Shown here piece after piece: positions 29,997 through 41,279 of a stretch of DNA of 64,000 bases. The position numbers and the translations under genes are program-made. How positions within the stretch are numbered: the first letter of the stretch is position 1; each line of letters begins with the position of its first letter. The stretch covers positions 558,001-622,000 of the forward strand of contig JAACJK010000114.1 in assembly GCA_013368325.1 (NCBI GenBank). Direction: 5' to 3'. The notes under the pieces were generated by a model, which was given only the letters and a program-made list of their open reading frames with translations, was not told the DNA's origin and searched no databases. This stretch comes from Ephemerocybe angulata. Lineage: Eukaryota; Basidiomycota; Agaricomycetes; Agaricales; Psathyrellaceae.

Positions 29997-32900
29997 ATGG
30001 ATGAACACGATCCCGCCGAGATCGCCCAGGCGAATGCCGAGTACCTGGCTTGCAGCGCTGCGTGGAGAGCGACTATGGGTGGTTTGGACCAGGTGCGCTC
30101 TCTTTCCATATGCATGATTCACCGAATAATACAGAGAGGCTAAATTAGTGGTTGCGCCGCCCACAGGTAAAGATTGCACTTTTCTGAGAAGGTCAACGAA
30201 TACCCTCAAGACCCGTCCCGATTTCCTTGAGACTGAGCCTGTGCGAACATCCCGCCGTGAAATGTCAGTAAGCCTTAGGTAGGGTTATTTTAAACCCACT
30301 AACTCGCTATATATACAGGACCCTTGAGGTTCTACACGCGGTAGTCGAGGGTACACGATTCTGGCCCACAGGATATACATCGGACGAATACCGCGCCATT
30401 TCCAACTTATTGCGAGATGCCACGATTTACGTCTCACCCTTATATATTCTCCGGCGTTATCCAGCTCCCAAGCATCTACACACCCTCGTACCAAACTGTT
30501 TCCAGCTCCTCTCTGAGGTTGCGAGCTCGGACGGTCGGACGGACCAGCTTCGCTCTGCTCCCCGATAGGGGCAAAGGCCGCAAAGAGAAGTGCTTAGTAA
30601 GCGCTCTTAATTCAAAACGCTGTGCTAGTGCCGAACTACGCAGGACAGACAGTACTTCATCGGTATCGTCCTCAATCAAGCGTAAACTAGCGTTGTCGGG
30701 CCTCGGGGTCACCGATTTCTTCAAGAAACTTGGGAAGGATATTGCGGCGTTCGGTGGGAAGTCAACCTCGTCGGCACCTGAAGCTTCGGCAAGTTCGCCT
30801 TCGGAGTCGCCATCCAGAGTCAGGAGTACGGATGACCACCAGGCGCAAGACCCGCTGGTGCGCAGCCCGGCACCATATGGCCACGCAAAGCTTCTTAGCA
30901 TGGTCGCAGAAGGCGAAGAAGAGTCCGACTCCGCCTCGGACGACGGCTCGGCCTCACACGAAGCGTTCCCCCTCCCATCGTCCTCCCCGAACCACCTTCT
31001 GTCGCCGATACCCAACAACAATGCAAATCTATATACCAGCGCACCCTATTGGACCAACTACACCAACAACGGCACAGGCGCAGGCGAGGAAACGCCGGAT
31101 TTAACAGACCCGGCGTACCTTGCTCACCGGATTCAATCCCTCATCGACGCCCTCCCAGCTCCCGAACCGCTCCCACCGAACTCACCACCTCCATCCGCAC
31201 CCCCCACGCGAACTATTCCCCTCCCACCCGACGAACCGAGCGACGGACACGGAAAGAAAGGTGGAAGGAGAAGGAAGGGGCTCCCGATCGCGAAACCGTC
31301 GACCCCGAAGAGGGATAAGAGTGGTAAGCCCATCCCACCGCCGAGTGCGCTTCCGGAGGTCGGGGAAGAGGATAAGGAAGTGTTGAAGATTCTGCAGAGT
31401 GCGACGATTATGAATGGGGGGAAGGACAAGGAGGAGGGGAGGACGACGGTCTGGGATATCTTGCAGCAGTTGCAGTGGGGCGGAGGTGGGAAGGAGCGAG
31501 GGAGGGACGGGGAGGATGAAAGGTCGGATATGGGGAGTGTGATGATGTACTCGCCCCTTATACCTGGGAAGAAGGATATCGTCGAGCTGGCGGAGGTGGC
31601 GCCGGTGTGGGTCGAGGAGGAGCTGCAGGATGGCGAGGAAGTGGAGCAGGTGAGTGCAACGAAGGAGGAAGCTGTGATACCGGTTGGAGGTTGGGTGAAG
31701 ACGATGTGGCCATTGGGTGGGTGGTTCGGCGCAGTCCAGGACAAGGAAAAGGCGGAGGAGGCCTCACCGTCGATCGCGAGTGCACCCGAGATCGTACTCT
31801 CGCCGCCCCCGTTGGCATCCCCAAGGTTGAGGCTGGACGAGCTGCCTCGCTCTCCGTACATCGGCAGTCCACGCATGCTGACCGTCTTACCGCCTGTCGA
31901 ATCCGATGGGATCGTGGAGGATGGAGGGAGAAGATATCGGGTCAGGGAGACGAAAGCGTGGGTGCCCAGCGCGGACAAGGTTTCGTACGAGGTGATGTGG
32001 TGGGGCTACCGAGTGTGAGTCTCCTGAAACTACTCTATTCTCCATCTTACTCTCTAGAATCTAATTAGATACCTCCCACCACCTGCAATGCTCGTTCTAT
32101 CCGACAAGACCATCGAAGCCCAAAAACGCGCCGCCCTCCTCACAAGCGCCCTAACCTGGTTCTTCAACAACATCCCACTCGACATCCTCCCCCTCCCCCT
32201 CCAACCCACCGTCCTCCTCCTCCGTCGCCTCGCGCCCTACCTAGGCTACATCGGTACCTTCATCGCATGGAGCTGGAGCACAGTGAAATCCTACGATCTC
32301 GGCAACGGCGTGATCCTCAGCGCAACATGGCTTTTGCCCATCGCGCTAGTACCGGGGACGTGGTTCGAGAACCAGTTCCCCAAGAGCCCTACGATGAGCC
32401 CCACCCCGCTGCCGCCGCACGAGGACCTACCCTCCTCGCCCTCGGAGCCTGCCACCCCTCTCCCATCCGCCCCCGCTACCCCTGCGCCCGAGTCGCCCAA
32501 ACCCGTGCCTTCGACGCCCGGGAGCGAACCCACATCGCCTGCGCCGCCGTACGAGTACCCGCTGCCCGAAACACCTAGTGTACCCCCGACCCCGACTCTA
32601 CCCTCGTCTCCTGGTGAAGCACCGGTGTCGAGTCCGCCCACAAGTCCAACGCCGAACATCCCTCTACCGCCTGAGGAAGAAGAGGGCCACGGCGAGGGTA
32701 GTGTACCCTGGAGCCCAGACGGCGACGTCGGTATCTCACCGAGGATCGGACGGGGCATTGGGATACATGGGAGCAGCAGTAGTAGTGGGCAGGGCGGGAG
32801 GACTCGAGGTGCGATGACGGATAAGAGGGGCTGGGGCCGGTTTCAGGTTTTGAGAGGCGCGCCGAGGGGTTTGGGGCAGAGTTTCGTGGTGAAGGCGGCA

Positions 32901-33083
32901 TCGTCTACGCCTGGGTCGCCTTTGAGTCCGGCTTCGTCGGAGGCGACGTTGGAGGAGTGGGGTACGCCGATGTCGACGCCTGTGGCGAGGCAGGCGGCGG
33001 TGCTGCCTGGGAGCCCGTTGATGGACGAGTTGTTGAGGAGCAAGAGGGTCGGGACGGTGCCGTTGCCTGGTGGTGGGGCGTAG
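29997..33083 (+). CDS. Large Ser/Pro-rich membrane protein, unknown; 5' exon joints tentative
   Basis: The 3' part is secure. A frame open to 32014 joins 32069-33083 over a 54-bp intron (GTGAGT ... ATTAG), giving VMWWGYR, then YLPPPAMLVLSDK. Two probable membrane helices (LGYIGTFIAWSWSTV and ILSATWLLPIALVPGTW) are followed by a long Pro/Ser/Thr-rich tail. Upstream lies a Ser/Pro/Glu-rich disordered region (FFKKLGKDIAAFGG onward). At 30322-30510 an exon encodes a folded-looking block (TLEVLHAVVEGTRFW, LRDATIYVSPLYILRR). A first exon is likely at 29997-30092 (MDEHDPAEIAQ). I could not find a phase-consistent path through exons 1-2 and from ~30510 to ~30640, so the N-terminal gene model is incomplete. 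No family recognised. Confidence 0.55.
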
Positions 33084-33317
33084 ATTGGGTTTTGGTCCCG
33101 GTCGCTTTGCGATGACGAATTATTCACGACGAGTTTACGATTCACTCACGAATTGGAAAGTTTGGTTAGTTCTGTATTTGTATTTCTGGTCCTTCTTGGA
33201 GTCTCGTTTATTGTGGATGTATCATAGTGTATGTACGAGGAATGAATTCCGTTTCGAGTTCGCTGGGGCGGGGAAGGTGGCGCGCCTTGAGCGCCTAATA
33301 TTCGGTACGTAACATCT
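33084..33317. other. Short intergenic region between convergent genes
   Basis: 234 bp holding two 3' ends. Nothing recognised. Confidence 0.6.
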
Positions 33318-35552
33318 TTATGCTATTCCCAATACATGGCTCACAATCTTATATTTCTCGCCACTCTCATCCCCTGGAAACCTCTTCAGCTTCGCAAGCA
33401 GATGCACCGATCGTTTATCGTTGCCAAAGGGGAATATGCCTTGCGCGAGGATGACCGACTGTGGGTGCTCAAGAAGTGAATCCGACTCGAGCATTGCGAG
33501 GCGAGGATTGACTTCGTTGTCATCCTGCTCTATTCCATAGCATTCGCGGTATCCTGACAGGGGCGTCCGCGGTGTTCGTACCATGATATCACCTGGGCGA
33601 CTCGCAAAGTCGAAAACATCAATGGCAGGGTCTGTTGGTGACGAAGGCTCTGATGGGTCCAGTCGGCAAACGAGGATCCCAGATTCGCTGCGTATTAACG
33701 GAGCTTCATGGTTCGATGTAGGAACAGGGAGGTCGGCATTCACGAGGTACTCGATGTACCTGAGCTGGTCGTGCCGCGTCTTTAAGGAAAGAGCGGTTTT
33801 CTGTTGTGCGGTCAGGTCTTGAAGTGGCGAATTTGAAGGCAAGTAAGTCTGACATTACATTGCGTTTGATAGTACGGAGCAGATGGCTTACCAAGGTACC
33901 ATCGGTACAGATGGCGACACTCTCGTGCATGGAAGGAGCTCCAGTCCTCCCTTTGACAAGCTTCGGAGCAATACATAACAACACGGCACGTAGAGCAGCA
34001 CTTCGGCTTCGAACGGGAGCTATTGGGCAAACTACGGGTTGTCTCCCAATGCTAAAAAGCGCGAGTAAGCATGCTGAAGACTGAAGTTGCGCGTGCAAGG
34101 TCTTCAGAACTCACTTTCTCATTGCTGCATGCCTCCGTCTGGAACTCCTGACCATATTGATCGAGGTATACGGCCGGAAAATGGTCCACCGAGTTTTTGA
34201 GCTGGGTGCAAATGCGCTCGTCAAGGAATCCGGCATTGTTGTCAATGGTGGTCGCGGCGTTCAAGAGAGATACGCCTTCGGACTCGACCAGAGCCTTGGC
34301 GACGCTAGAGGTGTATAGATAGGGTAACATAAAGCGCAATGGCGCATTCGCCGTCGTATGGGTATATCCGCAGCCAGCTGGTAAGAGGGATATCGCGGTC
34401 AGCACCAGGGGAATGATGCCGCTCTTGATGATGAGTGCTAGGTACCTAGTCGGGTTTGGGGAATACTCGATGACCGATGTTATGAGGTCTGCGCAGCAAT
34501 TATGAAGGTAGGGCCAGAACGGTACGGGGAGTGGCATGCTTTTGGACTGAAGGATGTCGTTGTTGAGAGTAAGTATCGCATTAATGTAATCCTGCAGAAA
34601 GGTTGAGGATATGAACTTGTCCCAGATCCCTGGCTGGGAGGCTGCCAATTTACAGAAACAGTCGGTGAGGCTGCGAAAAGTCATGGCCGCAACCGCCGGA
34701 TCGATTGAGCCAGATGCGTGCCTGGCATTGATAGCCCGAGCATGGACGAGATAACCCTGCGCTATCCGTTTCGGGGGTAGGGAGAGGAGGCTAGCTGAAA
34801 AAGCGGTCGTTATCGGCTCCTTCGTAATCCATTTGCAAACGTTGCGAATGAACCTGAAGAGGGAAGGACTATCTTCGGACGAAACCCGCCTATACAGGTC
34901 TCTTCGTTTGTCGCAACCCAAAAGCAGGAGCCTGATCAAGTCTATAGTTTGAGGAAGGGTCATAAATTCTGCCTGTGCCTCGGAAACCTCCAGATTTAAG
35001 ATAGGCTCCATGATGTCCATGATAGCCGAGAGTACTGGAGTTGGGTCAACGGGCTGGGTGATGATGTAGGTGATCCACTTCGTCACGGAGGACCAGCGCT
35101 CAACGAGGATCCAGATGCTCTGAGAGAGGTGTTCGGTCTTGACGAAGCCTTGTATAATGAACGCCAGGCTCTCTATCCTCCCAAGCTGGGTGTGATACAG
35201 CTTCGACTTATCGAGTGGTTTAATGGGGCTTGAGGGGATGTCCGAAGAGACAAAGGAAGCCAGCCAGCGATCCAATACTTTGAGATGATGTAGCCGATCA
35301 TTGCGAAGGAGGTTTGTGAAAAGTTTCATGGTACTTTCGTTGGTGCTTTGCAAGTCGTCCATTACCTACATAGCCGCATTTCCTGGTAAGACGTCCATCG
35401 CATCTATCAACCCCGGAACACTTTGGCTTACTCACTTTCCGAAACTGACGGTCGTTGTCCGAGTCAGGGCCGGTACCCTCAGGCTGAGTCTGCGAACCGT
35501 CCCGTGGGGACCCTCTTTTCGAGACAAGTGGTAGGTCACGATGGGTTGACAT
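33318..35552 (-). CDS. MYND-type zinc-finger protein, copy C
   Basis: Four exons, 35552-35436, 35365-34115, 34051-33892 and 33817-33318, give 675 residues. All joints keep frame; donors are GTGAGT, GTGAGT and GTAAGC. A long helical region is followed by a MYND finger with CCSTC, VVMYCSEAC, QREDW, H and C. As in copy B the first ligand pair reads C-S-N-E-K-H, and intron 2 cuts it after the same residue. The region after the finger (TRHDQLRYIEYLVNA) aligns with copy B. Overall similarity to B is moderate and to A lower, so C is the more distant paralog. The last small exon of B has no counterpart. A Met at 35630 would extend the N-terminus. Confidence 0.84.
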
Positions 35553-36099
35553 GCTCTTTCGATGGTAAGGAGCAGAAAGCGACTTTGGAGCGCATCCTCC
35601 AGCCCCCAAACGCCCTTTCGGCCGAGTCATGTGCCTGAGTATTTTTAACCTGAAGACTCTAGGCTTCGCATCGATGGAGACCTTGCAGTACCCAATCCAT
35701 TACAAAATCGAGCGCCTTATACCCGGTGAATGCAATTACCTTGAGCAGGGTGTCGGTTCCGACGATTCGACGGGGTGAGAATCGGTGGGCGCTTATTTAA
35801 AGGCTGGCCGATTCAGAATTTGTTTAACATCCCCGTACTGTATATGGTCGCGCTAGAAGTTATAACTAAAGTTCGACGAGTACGGCCGGATTCCTCAAGG
35901 ATTGAGTGGTCTAGTCATACTCAACTCTGTTTCCGATGTTTAGAGGCAGTGGGCAAGGCATATGGGTGACCACCCCAAAACGTTCATACCTAATCGTTCG
36001 ACGCCGTTGAGCAGCCTGCATAGACAGAAATGCATGTAAATTGATAGAAGCTAAACTATCTATCACATATAGCGTCCATTGTAGTAGCGAGAATGCGAT
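35553..36099. other. Intergenic
   Basis: Promoter of MYND copy C. Motif TAAGCGCC (minus strand) at 35788-35795. No gene seen. Confidence 0.6.
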
Positions 36100-37155
36100 C
36101 TAGTCCGAGAAAGGAGGGGGTGGATGATTAATGGATGTGGATGTTTCGTTGGGAGGGCGAAGGTGAACTGTTTGCTTCCATGGCCGCGGCGGCTGGGTGA
36201 AAGATTGATAAGGCTGAACTTGGTATGAGGGGATTGACACAGGGTCATACGATGAGGATAATATAGGCTGGCCGGCCGTAGTAGCAGGTGGTTCAGAATA
36301 TGACACTGGCCTCTCTGCAACACCTAGATAGCTCCTCCTAGTGGCTCGGTGTTTTCTTCGCAACAGAAACCACGCTCCCAATGCCCCTAGTGCGAGTGAT
36401 ACAATAATGCACCCAACCATTGCACCAATGAATTCGCCAGCTTTGATTTTGAAGCCGTCAGTATTCGCATTGGCGGGAGCTTGGACGCCCCCTTTGGATC
36501 CACTCGAGGCCAGTCGTTCAAACACCATTATCTCTTCCCTAGGCATCCGTATAACACCGTCTCTCGGCACATCGTACTTGGTGTAGACCACCGCCGGATC
36601 CCATGTTGCACCTCCTGCCAGCATCGCCTGGCTGTTCGGATTGAACGATGGCTGCTCCCACTGCTCCTGAAATATCTTCTCCCCTAACCAGCTTTGGTCG
36701 CCACCAGTATAAAAGGTGTCGGGGGTTGCTGATGTTTCGTATTCGATTTGGGCTGCCACAGCGAGCCCGGCGAAGGCCACGACATTGACGCAGCGGATGC
36801 CTATAACAAGTTCCGCAGCGGAGCTCGTGTTTGCCACGACGGGAAGGGGCACATCGAAGGCTGTGATTTCTGCCCAATCATGCCCTCTGTCCGCAGGCTG
36901 CACGAGGACGCCGTCGACAGATAGTGAGAAGTAGTCGTCGCCAACGACGAAGAGGGTTAGTCGAGAGGGGTTGCCTTTCTTGGGTGGGTAGGCGAAGGTT
37001 TTGCGAAATGCGCGTTGCTCGCCACTTGGGCCGTCAGGTATGGTGGTTGCTTCACGAGTCCATATATATCGCGCTTTTGTTACGAAGACGTTGAGAAGCG
37101 AGCGTTCGGATTGCGAAAGTGCGCGCTTGGTTGTTTGTACGAGTACGGCGCTCAT
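36100..37155 (-). CDS. Membrane family member F2
   Basis: Intact, intronless, 351 residues. There is no cleavable signal peptide (start MSAVLVQTTKRALSQSE). The N-terminal ~230 residues form the family domain with TKARYIWTREA, EQRAFRKTF, GDDYFSLSVDG, GHDWAE, VPLPVV, DTFYTGGDQSWLGE and EQWEQPSF. One transmembrane helix (GEFIGAMVGCIIVSLALGAL) carries small-x3-small spacing and is followed by RRK. The cytoplasmic-side tail is Pro/Tyr/Gln-rich and ends HPPPPFSD. The conserved blocks resemble a jelly-roll sugar-binding domain (the A-DD-x-x-LY-x-NG turn), a comparison of motif shape only. F2 and F1 share the variant EQWEQPSF. Confidence 0.82.
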   Translation of the reverse strand: MSAVLVQTTKRALSQSERSLLNVFVTKARYIWTREATTIPDGPSGEQRAFRKTFAYPPKKGNPSRLTLFVVGDDYFSLSVDGVLVQPADRGHDWAEITAFDVPLPVVANTSSAAELVIGIRCVNVVAFAGLAVAAQIEYETSATPDTFYTGGDQSWLGEKIFQEQWEQPSFNPNSQAMLAGGATWDPAVVYTKYDVPRDGVIRMPREEIMVFERLASSGSKGGVQAPANANTDGFKIKAGEFIGAMVGCIIVSLALGALGAWFLLRRKHRATRRSYLGVAERPVSYSEPPATTAGQPILSSSYDPVSIPSYQVQPYQSFTQPPRPWKQTVHLRPPNETSTSINHPPPPFSD

Positions 37156-38003
37156 TTAAGGTGGTGAATGGTTTCAAGCGGCCAGGACTGATCTTCGAGT
37201 CGGAAGAGCGGCGAAATTCGTGAAGGGCAGGGAAGACGTTCCCAGCGGATTTACTGTGGAGCAGGTTATATTGAATAACATGACATGGGGGAATGAAAGC
37301 CTCCTGTTACAACTGCGGCGCATTCGCAATTGTCATAATCCCGGCCTGTCGTGGAAGCGAGCGGATTGGTTGATTTTGGGCGCTTATCACAGGCTGGCAC
37401 AGCAACGAGGGGACCCGGGCGGTACGGGCAAATCGATATGTCAACCCTGAGCACGTTGTACGCTTCTCCAAACGTTGGGGTTCTTGGCACTCCAACGCAT
37501 AGCAAGGAGGGGCGAATGCACAGTCAAGGCACTGGCATTGTTAACGTTTCATGACCAGTGTGCCCGCAGCCTGAGAAGGGAGCCTTGCCGCCTGTCTCTG
37601 CAACTTGCCCTGGATCGGGGAGCATCCAGTGAGGCCATGGGCACGCCTAAGACACGTATTGCCAATTACCTTTAATTCATCAAGCAGGCAACACAGCGAG
37701 GCCACCATGAATCGTACTCGACCCCAAGTTGGGAACCTCATCCTTCCGATGGACTGATCGAGTTTCTAGAGAAACGTACATCAATACAAAGCTTGGACCT
37801 TCATCGTAGCCTGGGATACAACCTGAGAGACACAACTTACGAAGATACGTATCTAAGAGAAGTGCCTGAGTGACTGCTCACTTGCGAAAAGTTACATTCA
37901 AAGAAGGATCAATCGCCCTCTTCGAAGGTGCTCTGTCGATTAAAGATCCTTCCATCGTGGTTATTGGCGCTTTCGAGCATAGATCGTATAGTACCGCAAC
38001 CTA
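37156..38003. other. Intergenic with one possible gene relic
   Basis: Contains TAAGCGCC (minus strand) at 37379-37386 and the LRR-like open stretch at 37676-37873. Nothing else supported. Confidence 0.5.
37676..37873 (+). pseudogene. Possible leucine-rich-repeat relic of an F-box type gene
   Basis: A 65-codon open stretch contains DGLIEFLEKRTSIQSLDL, which has the look of the leucine-rich part of agaricomycete F-box proteins. It starts after a stop codon, ends in TGA, and the same frame continues with further Leu-rich sequence beyond that stop. Short, without a start and interrupted, so a decayed fragment at best. Confidence 0.28.
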
Positions 38004-39675
38004 TTACGAAGATCGACTTGATCTTCCATGATCATAACTTAGACTGTTACCTCGTCTGCGACTTCCAGTCGGCCCGCCCTCCATAACTTCATCTTCTCCT
38101 CGGCTCCGGCTTCCTGTCGCAGCACTCGCATTTGAGTAAAGCTCGTAGCTTTCGCTAGGTGGGCTGAACTCGAAGTGAGTTGAGAATTGGACCACGTCCC
38201 TCGTCCTCGAAGCTCCTAGAGCCGAAGTTCGTCGGGACTGGCTGACATTAAGCTCGTGGAGATTGAGTAAAATACGGTATCCCTGGATAGGGTGACCCTT
38301 CGTTAGTACAAGCTCAAACAAACCCAGAGAAAAGACGTACGCAAAACGAGAACATGGTATTGAGCCACCCGTATAGCACCCCCGAGTACGCTTCGGTCGC
38401 TAGAGTGTATAGGAGCGCTTCGCTCACAAGTATAACTATGCACCCATTTCCGAACGTGAGACTTTCAGGATGCGCTCAATGTGGGGATCGGATGAAAACG
38501 CACCAAATAATATCATAAAGGCCCATGTGCCATCTCTCATCAACAGCTTCATTATTGGAATATGCCCCCATCCTGATTTCACGGCCTCGAAAAATTTCCA
38601 GCCTGTGAGAACGAAGAGAAGCGTCTGATACGCGATAGGCGCTCCACTGTGTACCATAGCATCAAACTTGTAAGTAATGGATGCCAAGGCATTTTGGTTG
38701 AAGCAGCGAAGAGAGGAACAACTCACGCAGCGATGAGAAAGGGGAGTGGGGCCGATACGATGGTACAAGTCTCATCGTAGCCCAACCCTGGTACAGAAAG
38801 GCCCATACAGACGCTGATGGTCCCCAGTTCGACGATGTACATCGAAAAAAGGATGTAGTGCACGACTCGGTTGCGTGGGTACAGCGCGAATACTACAGCG
38901 AGAAATCAAGATAACAGATGAGCGTCATTCATGAGGAGACGGCAGAGAGTGCAGGGTGATACGCACCACGGAGAATAAGTATGTAGTCGACGCAGGCGAT
39001 GACGAGCGTGGTGGCGAGTGCCTGGTATACGTTCCAGATGTAGCAATCATGGTGAGAAAACGTAAATGGCGGGGTGCCAAGGAACATGATAGTGCTGACT
39101 CGCTGGTGTATCAGCATCATGCGAATTCCGGTTAGACCTGGCCGGCTAGGCTCACATTTGGAGGATGACAGGGAAGTATCGTATGAAGAAGAAGAGTAAC
39201 TTCGTGGTGTTCCAAGGATTTCTGTGCCCGGTATAAATTATACTGAGTGGCCTGTATAGGTGTTTAGAATCGAGTGGTAGACGTCGACGTACGGCCAGAT
39301 CAAGCGGACCTCTTCCCCAAGTGTGAGGAGGATATCATATAGCAAGAAAGAGAGCGCGGCGACTTATTGAAGTCCCTGTCAGGTTGCTTATGGGTATGGG
39401 GAAATGTCCAGCGCACCAGTACTGTACCCAACAGCGTTGATCCCTTCCAAGTGCTGCAGGTCCACCGTGGTCAGCTCTGACGCCAAAGAGACGACGGCAT
39501 GTTGCTGCTGTCCAATTGCTCCAGGCAATCGCAGAAGTATTCCGAGTCGGGGTCTAAACAGAGAGCTGAATTTCGATCCAAGGAAAGTCTTTCTGCACCA
39601 TATAACGTCTGTTAGCAGTGATATTGGGGATGATAAAGAGAGAGAAGAAAATACATCATCGAACTGGCGTATCAC
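38004..39675 (-). CDS. DUF6533 family seven-helix membrane protein
   Basis: Eight exons: 39675-39423, 39362-39293, 39251-39156, 39094-38967, 38892-38727, 38646-38504, 38435-38341 and 38282-38004, giving 409 residues with every joint in phase. The DUF6533 signature spans exons 1-2: YIAALSFLLYDILLTLGEEV, then RLIWP. About seven hydrophobic helices follow (for example LLFFFIRYFPVIL, LATTLVIACVDYILIL, HYILFSMYIVELG, YQTLLFVLTGW). The cytoplasmic tail is Ser/Arg-rich. This family is abundant in agaricomycete genomes and has no established function; receptor-like topology is often assumed. The intron before the last exon has a perfect GTACTAACG branch site. The start is provisional, since ATG 39675 gives an unusually long N-terminus. 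Confidence 0.86.
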
Positions 39676-40245
39676 CCTTTAATCTCACATACCAGCCGCC
39701 AATCGTCGCTCTAACCAACACTACAATCTACAACTGCAGCGTATGGTGAGCTGTCGCGGTGCTTGTAGACGACGAGTTCTGGGTGCCGACGTGGTCAAGA
39801 GCAAGGAAGGTCGGAAGGTGTCGAACCCCGAGCAAACCCCGAGTCTGCATGATTGATTGCCTCGGCGTGCATAACGGATGAAATTTCCCATAAACGGTTC
39901 TATTGCACCCGCGAGCAGGAAGGTGTGTCCTTGATTGATTGAGAAGCCTAGTCCACAGATAATTTCCCACTCTCTGCCTCAGATCCCGTAAAGAGCGCAG
40001 GAGCTCTCAGTGGTGTAAGGATTGAAAAAGGTTTGGATGCTTTCGATCCGAGAGGGCGTCCCGCATAAGCAGAAATGCTGGCTTGCTTCGCAGTCACCAC
40101 CTCCGAGTACGAAGCGCCCGTGTCATTCACCAGCGCCTATCAATCGCATAGCTCAAATGTGTAGAACGTATGTGAGCCCAGCTCCGAAGTTTTTGAGAAC
40201 GGTATATAATAGAGCACTTGATAACACATAGCAATTAACAGGCAC
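39676..40245. other. Intergenic
   Basis: 570 bp. A 60-residue minus-strand open frame (40130-39948) has no family or splice partner and is not called. Confidence 0.5.
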
Positions 40246-41279
40246 CTAACGATCTGATCTAGATTGAGTAACGATGGAGGAATTCTCAAATGGCGAAGCT
40301 TGGAAGGTATTCGCGGGGACTCCCAGCTGTCTCCCTGGCTTTGTTTGAGGTTCGTAGATTGCTGATATTTCTTGGTATGATGGCTGCGAGAAACCTTGAT
40401 ATACCTTCTCGTACACCATCTCGTCCGGCTTCCTGAGCGTCTTCGTCTTCCTCATCACAAGCCATGTTCCCAGAACACCAAGGAGAAGCGCCGCCATCAC
40501 CGATCCGATCATCATGCCCGTGAATCCTCCCACTGACATTGCAACCCCACCCCCACTACTTTCACTGGCACCCATGCGTCCTCCACTGTTCAAGCTGGAA
40601 CTGCAATCCTTGCAGCTTGACCCCGCATCTGAGGCGGCAGGTAATTGACCGTACTCCACGACCTCTTGTCTCACCATCTTCGGCTCAGCAGGCGATCGCG
40701 TGCTTGACGGGTATACAACTGCGGGGGCCCAAATGGACTGTTTCGAGGAAGTCATGTCAAACCACGGCTGTTCCCACTGCAATGCTCCTCAAAGAGACGC
40801 TCTCCAACCCAGCTCTGATCTCCTCCGGTGTAGAAGATATCCGGAGTCGGTGCATCCGGGTAGTTGATCTGCACCGCGACAAGAAGTCCTGCCCACCCCT
40901 GCTTGTTCATTGCCCGAATTCCAAGCGTCATAGACGTCTTCTCTTCCTGTTGCACGACCGGAAGTGGGACGTGGTAGGCGACTGCAGTCGTCCAGTCGTG
41001 TGTGCCGTCCATGGCATGTACCAAGATGCCGTCGACATACAGGGCGAAGTCGTCATCCGCGGCAATCATGATCGTGGCGTTCGACGGTGGGCCTCGCATG
41101 GTGAAGACTTTTCGAAATGCGCGTTGTTCATAGTTCGGTGAGTCGCCTAGTTTCACGTCTTCTCGAGTCCATATCCAGGATGCCTTTGTATGGAAGAGGT
41201 CAAGGAGGGATGTGTCGGATGCTGTCAGGGCTCGGCGACCAGTCATTGGCAGCAATGCGGTATTGACTTGGTTCGTCAT
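40246..41279 (-). pseudogene. Membrane family member F3, broken by a 5-bp insertion
   Basis: From ATG 41279 (MTNQVNTALLPMTGRRALTASD) the family domain is complete through TKASWIWTRED, EQRAFRKVF, AADDDFALYVDG, HDWTTA, DIFYTGGDQSWVGERLFEEH. Where every other member reads EHWEQPWF (or EQWEQPSF), five extra bases lie inside the Trp codon region (near 40775-40780) and shift the frame to an early stop. After the insertion the family sequence resumes in another frame: WEQPWF, the TM helix (GGFTGMMIGSVMAALLLGVL), RKTK and a tail with YEPQTKPGRQ, ending at 40246. No splice site can remove the five bases, so this is a recent pseudogene or a sequence error. Confidence 0.8.

Noticed and set aside
31133..31978. 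Minus-strand 281-codon Ser/Pro-rich ORF
   Set aside because: It is the reverse complement of a low-complexity coding exon on the plus strand that splices in frame to the next exon.
40770..40786. Intron explaining the frame break in F3
   Set aside because: A TTGCAG acceptor exists, but the nearest upstream GT leaves an intron of about 22 bp, and all other intact members are intronless here.
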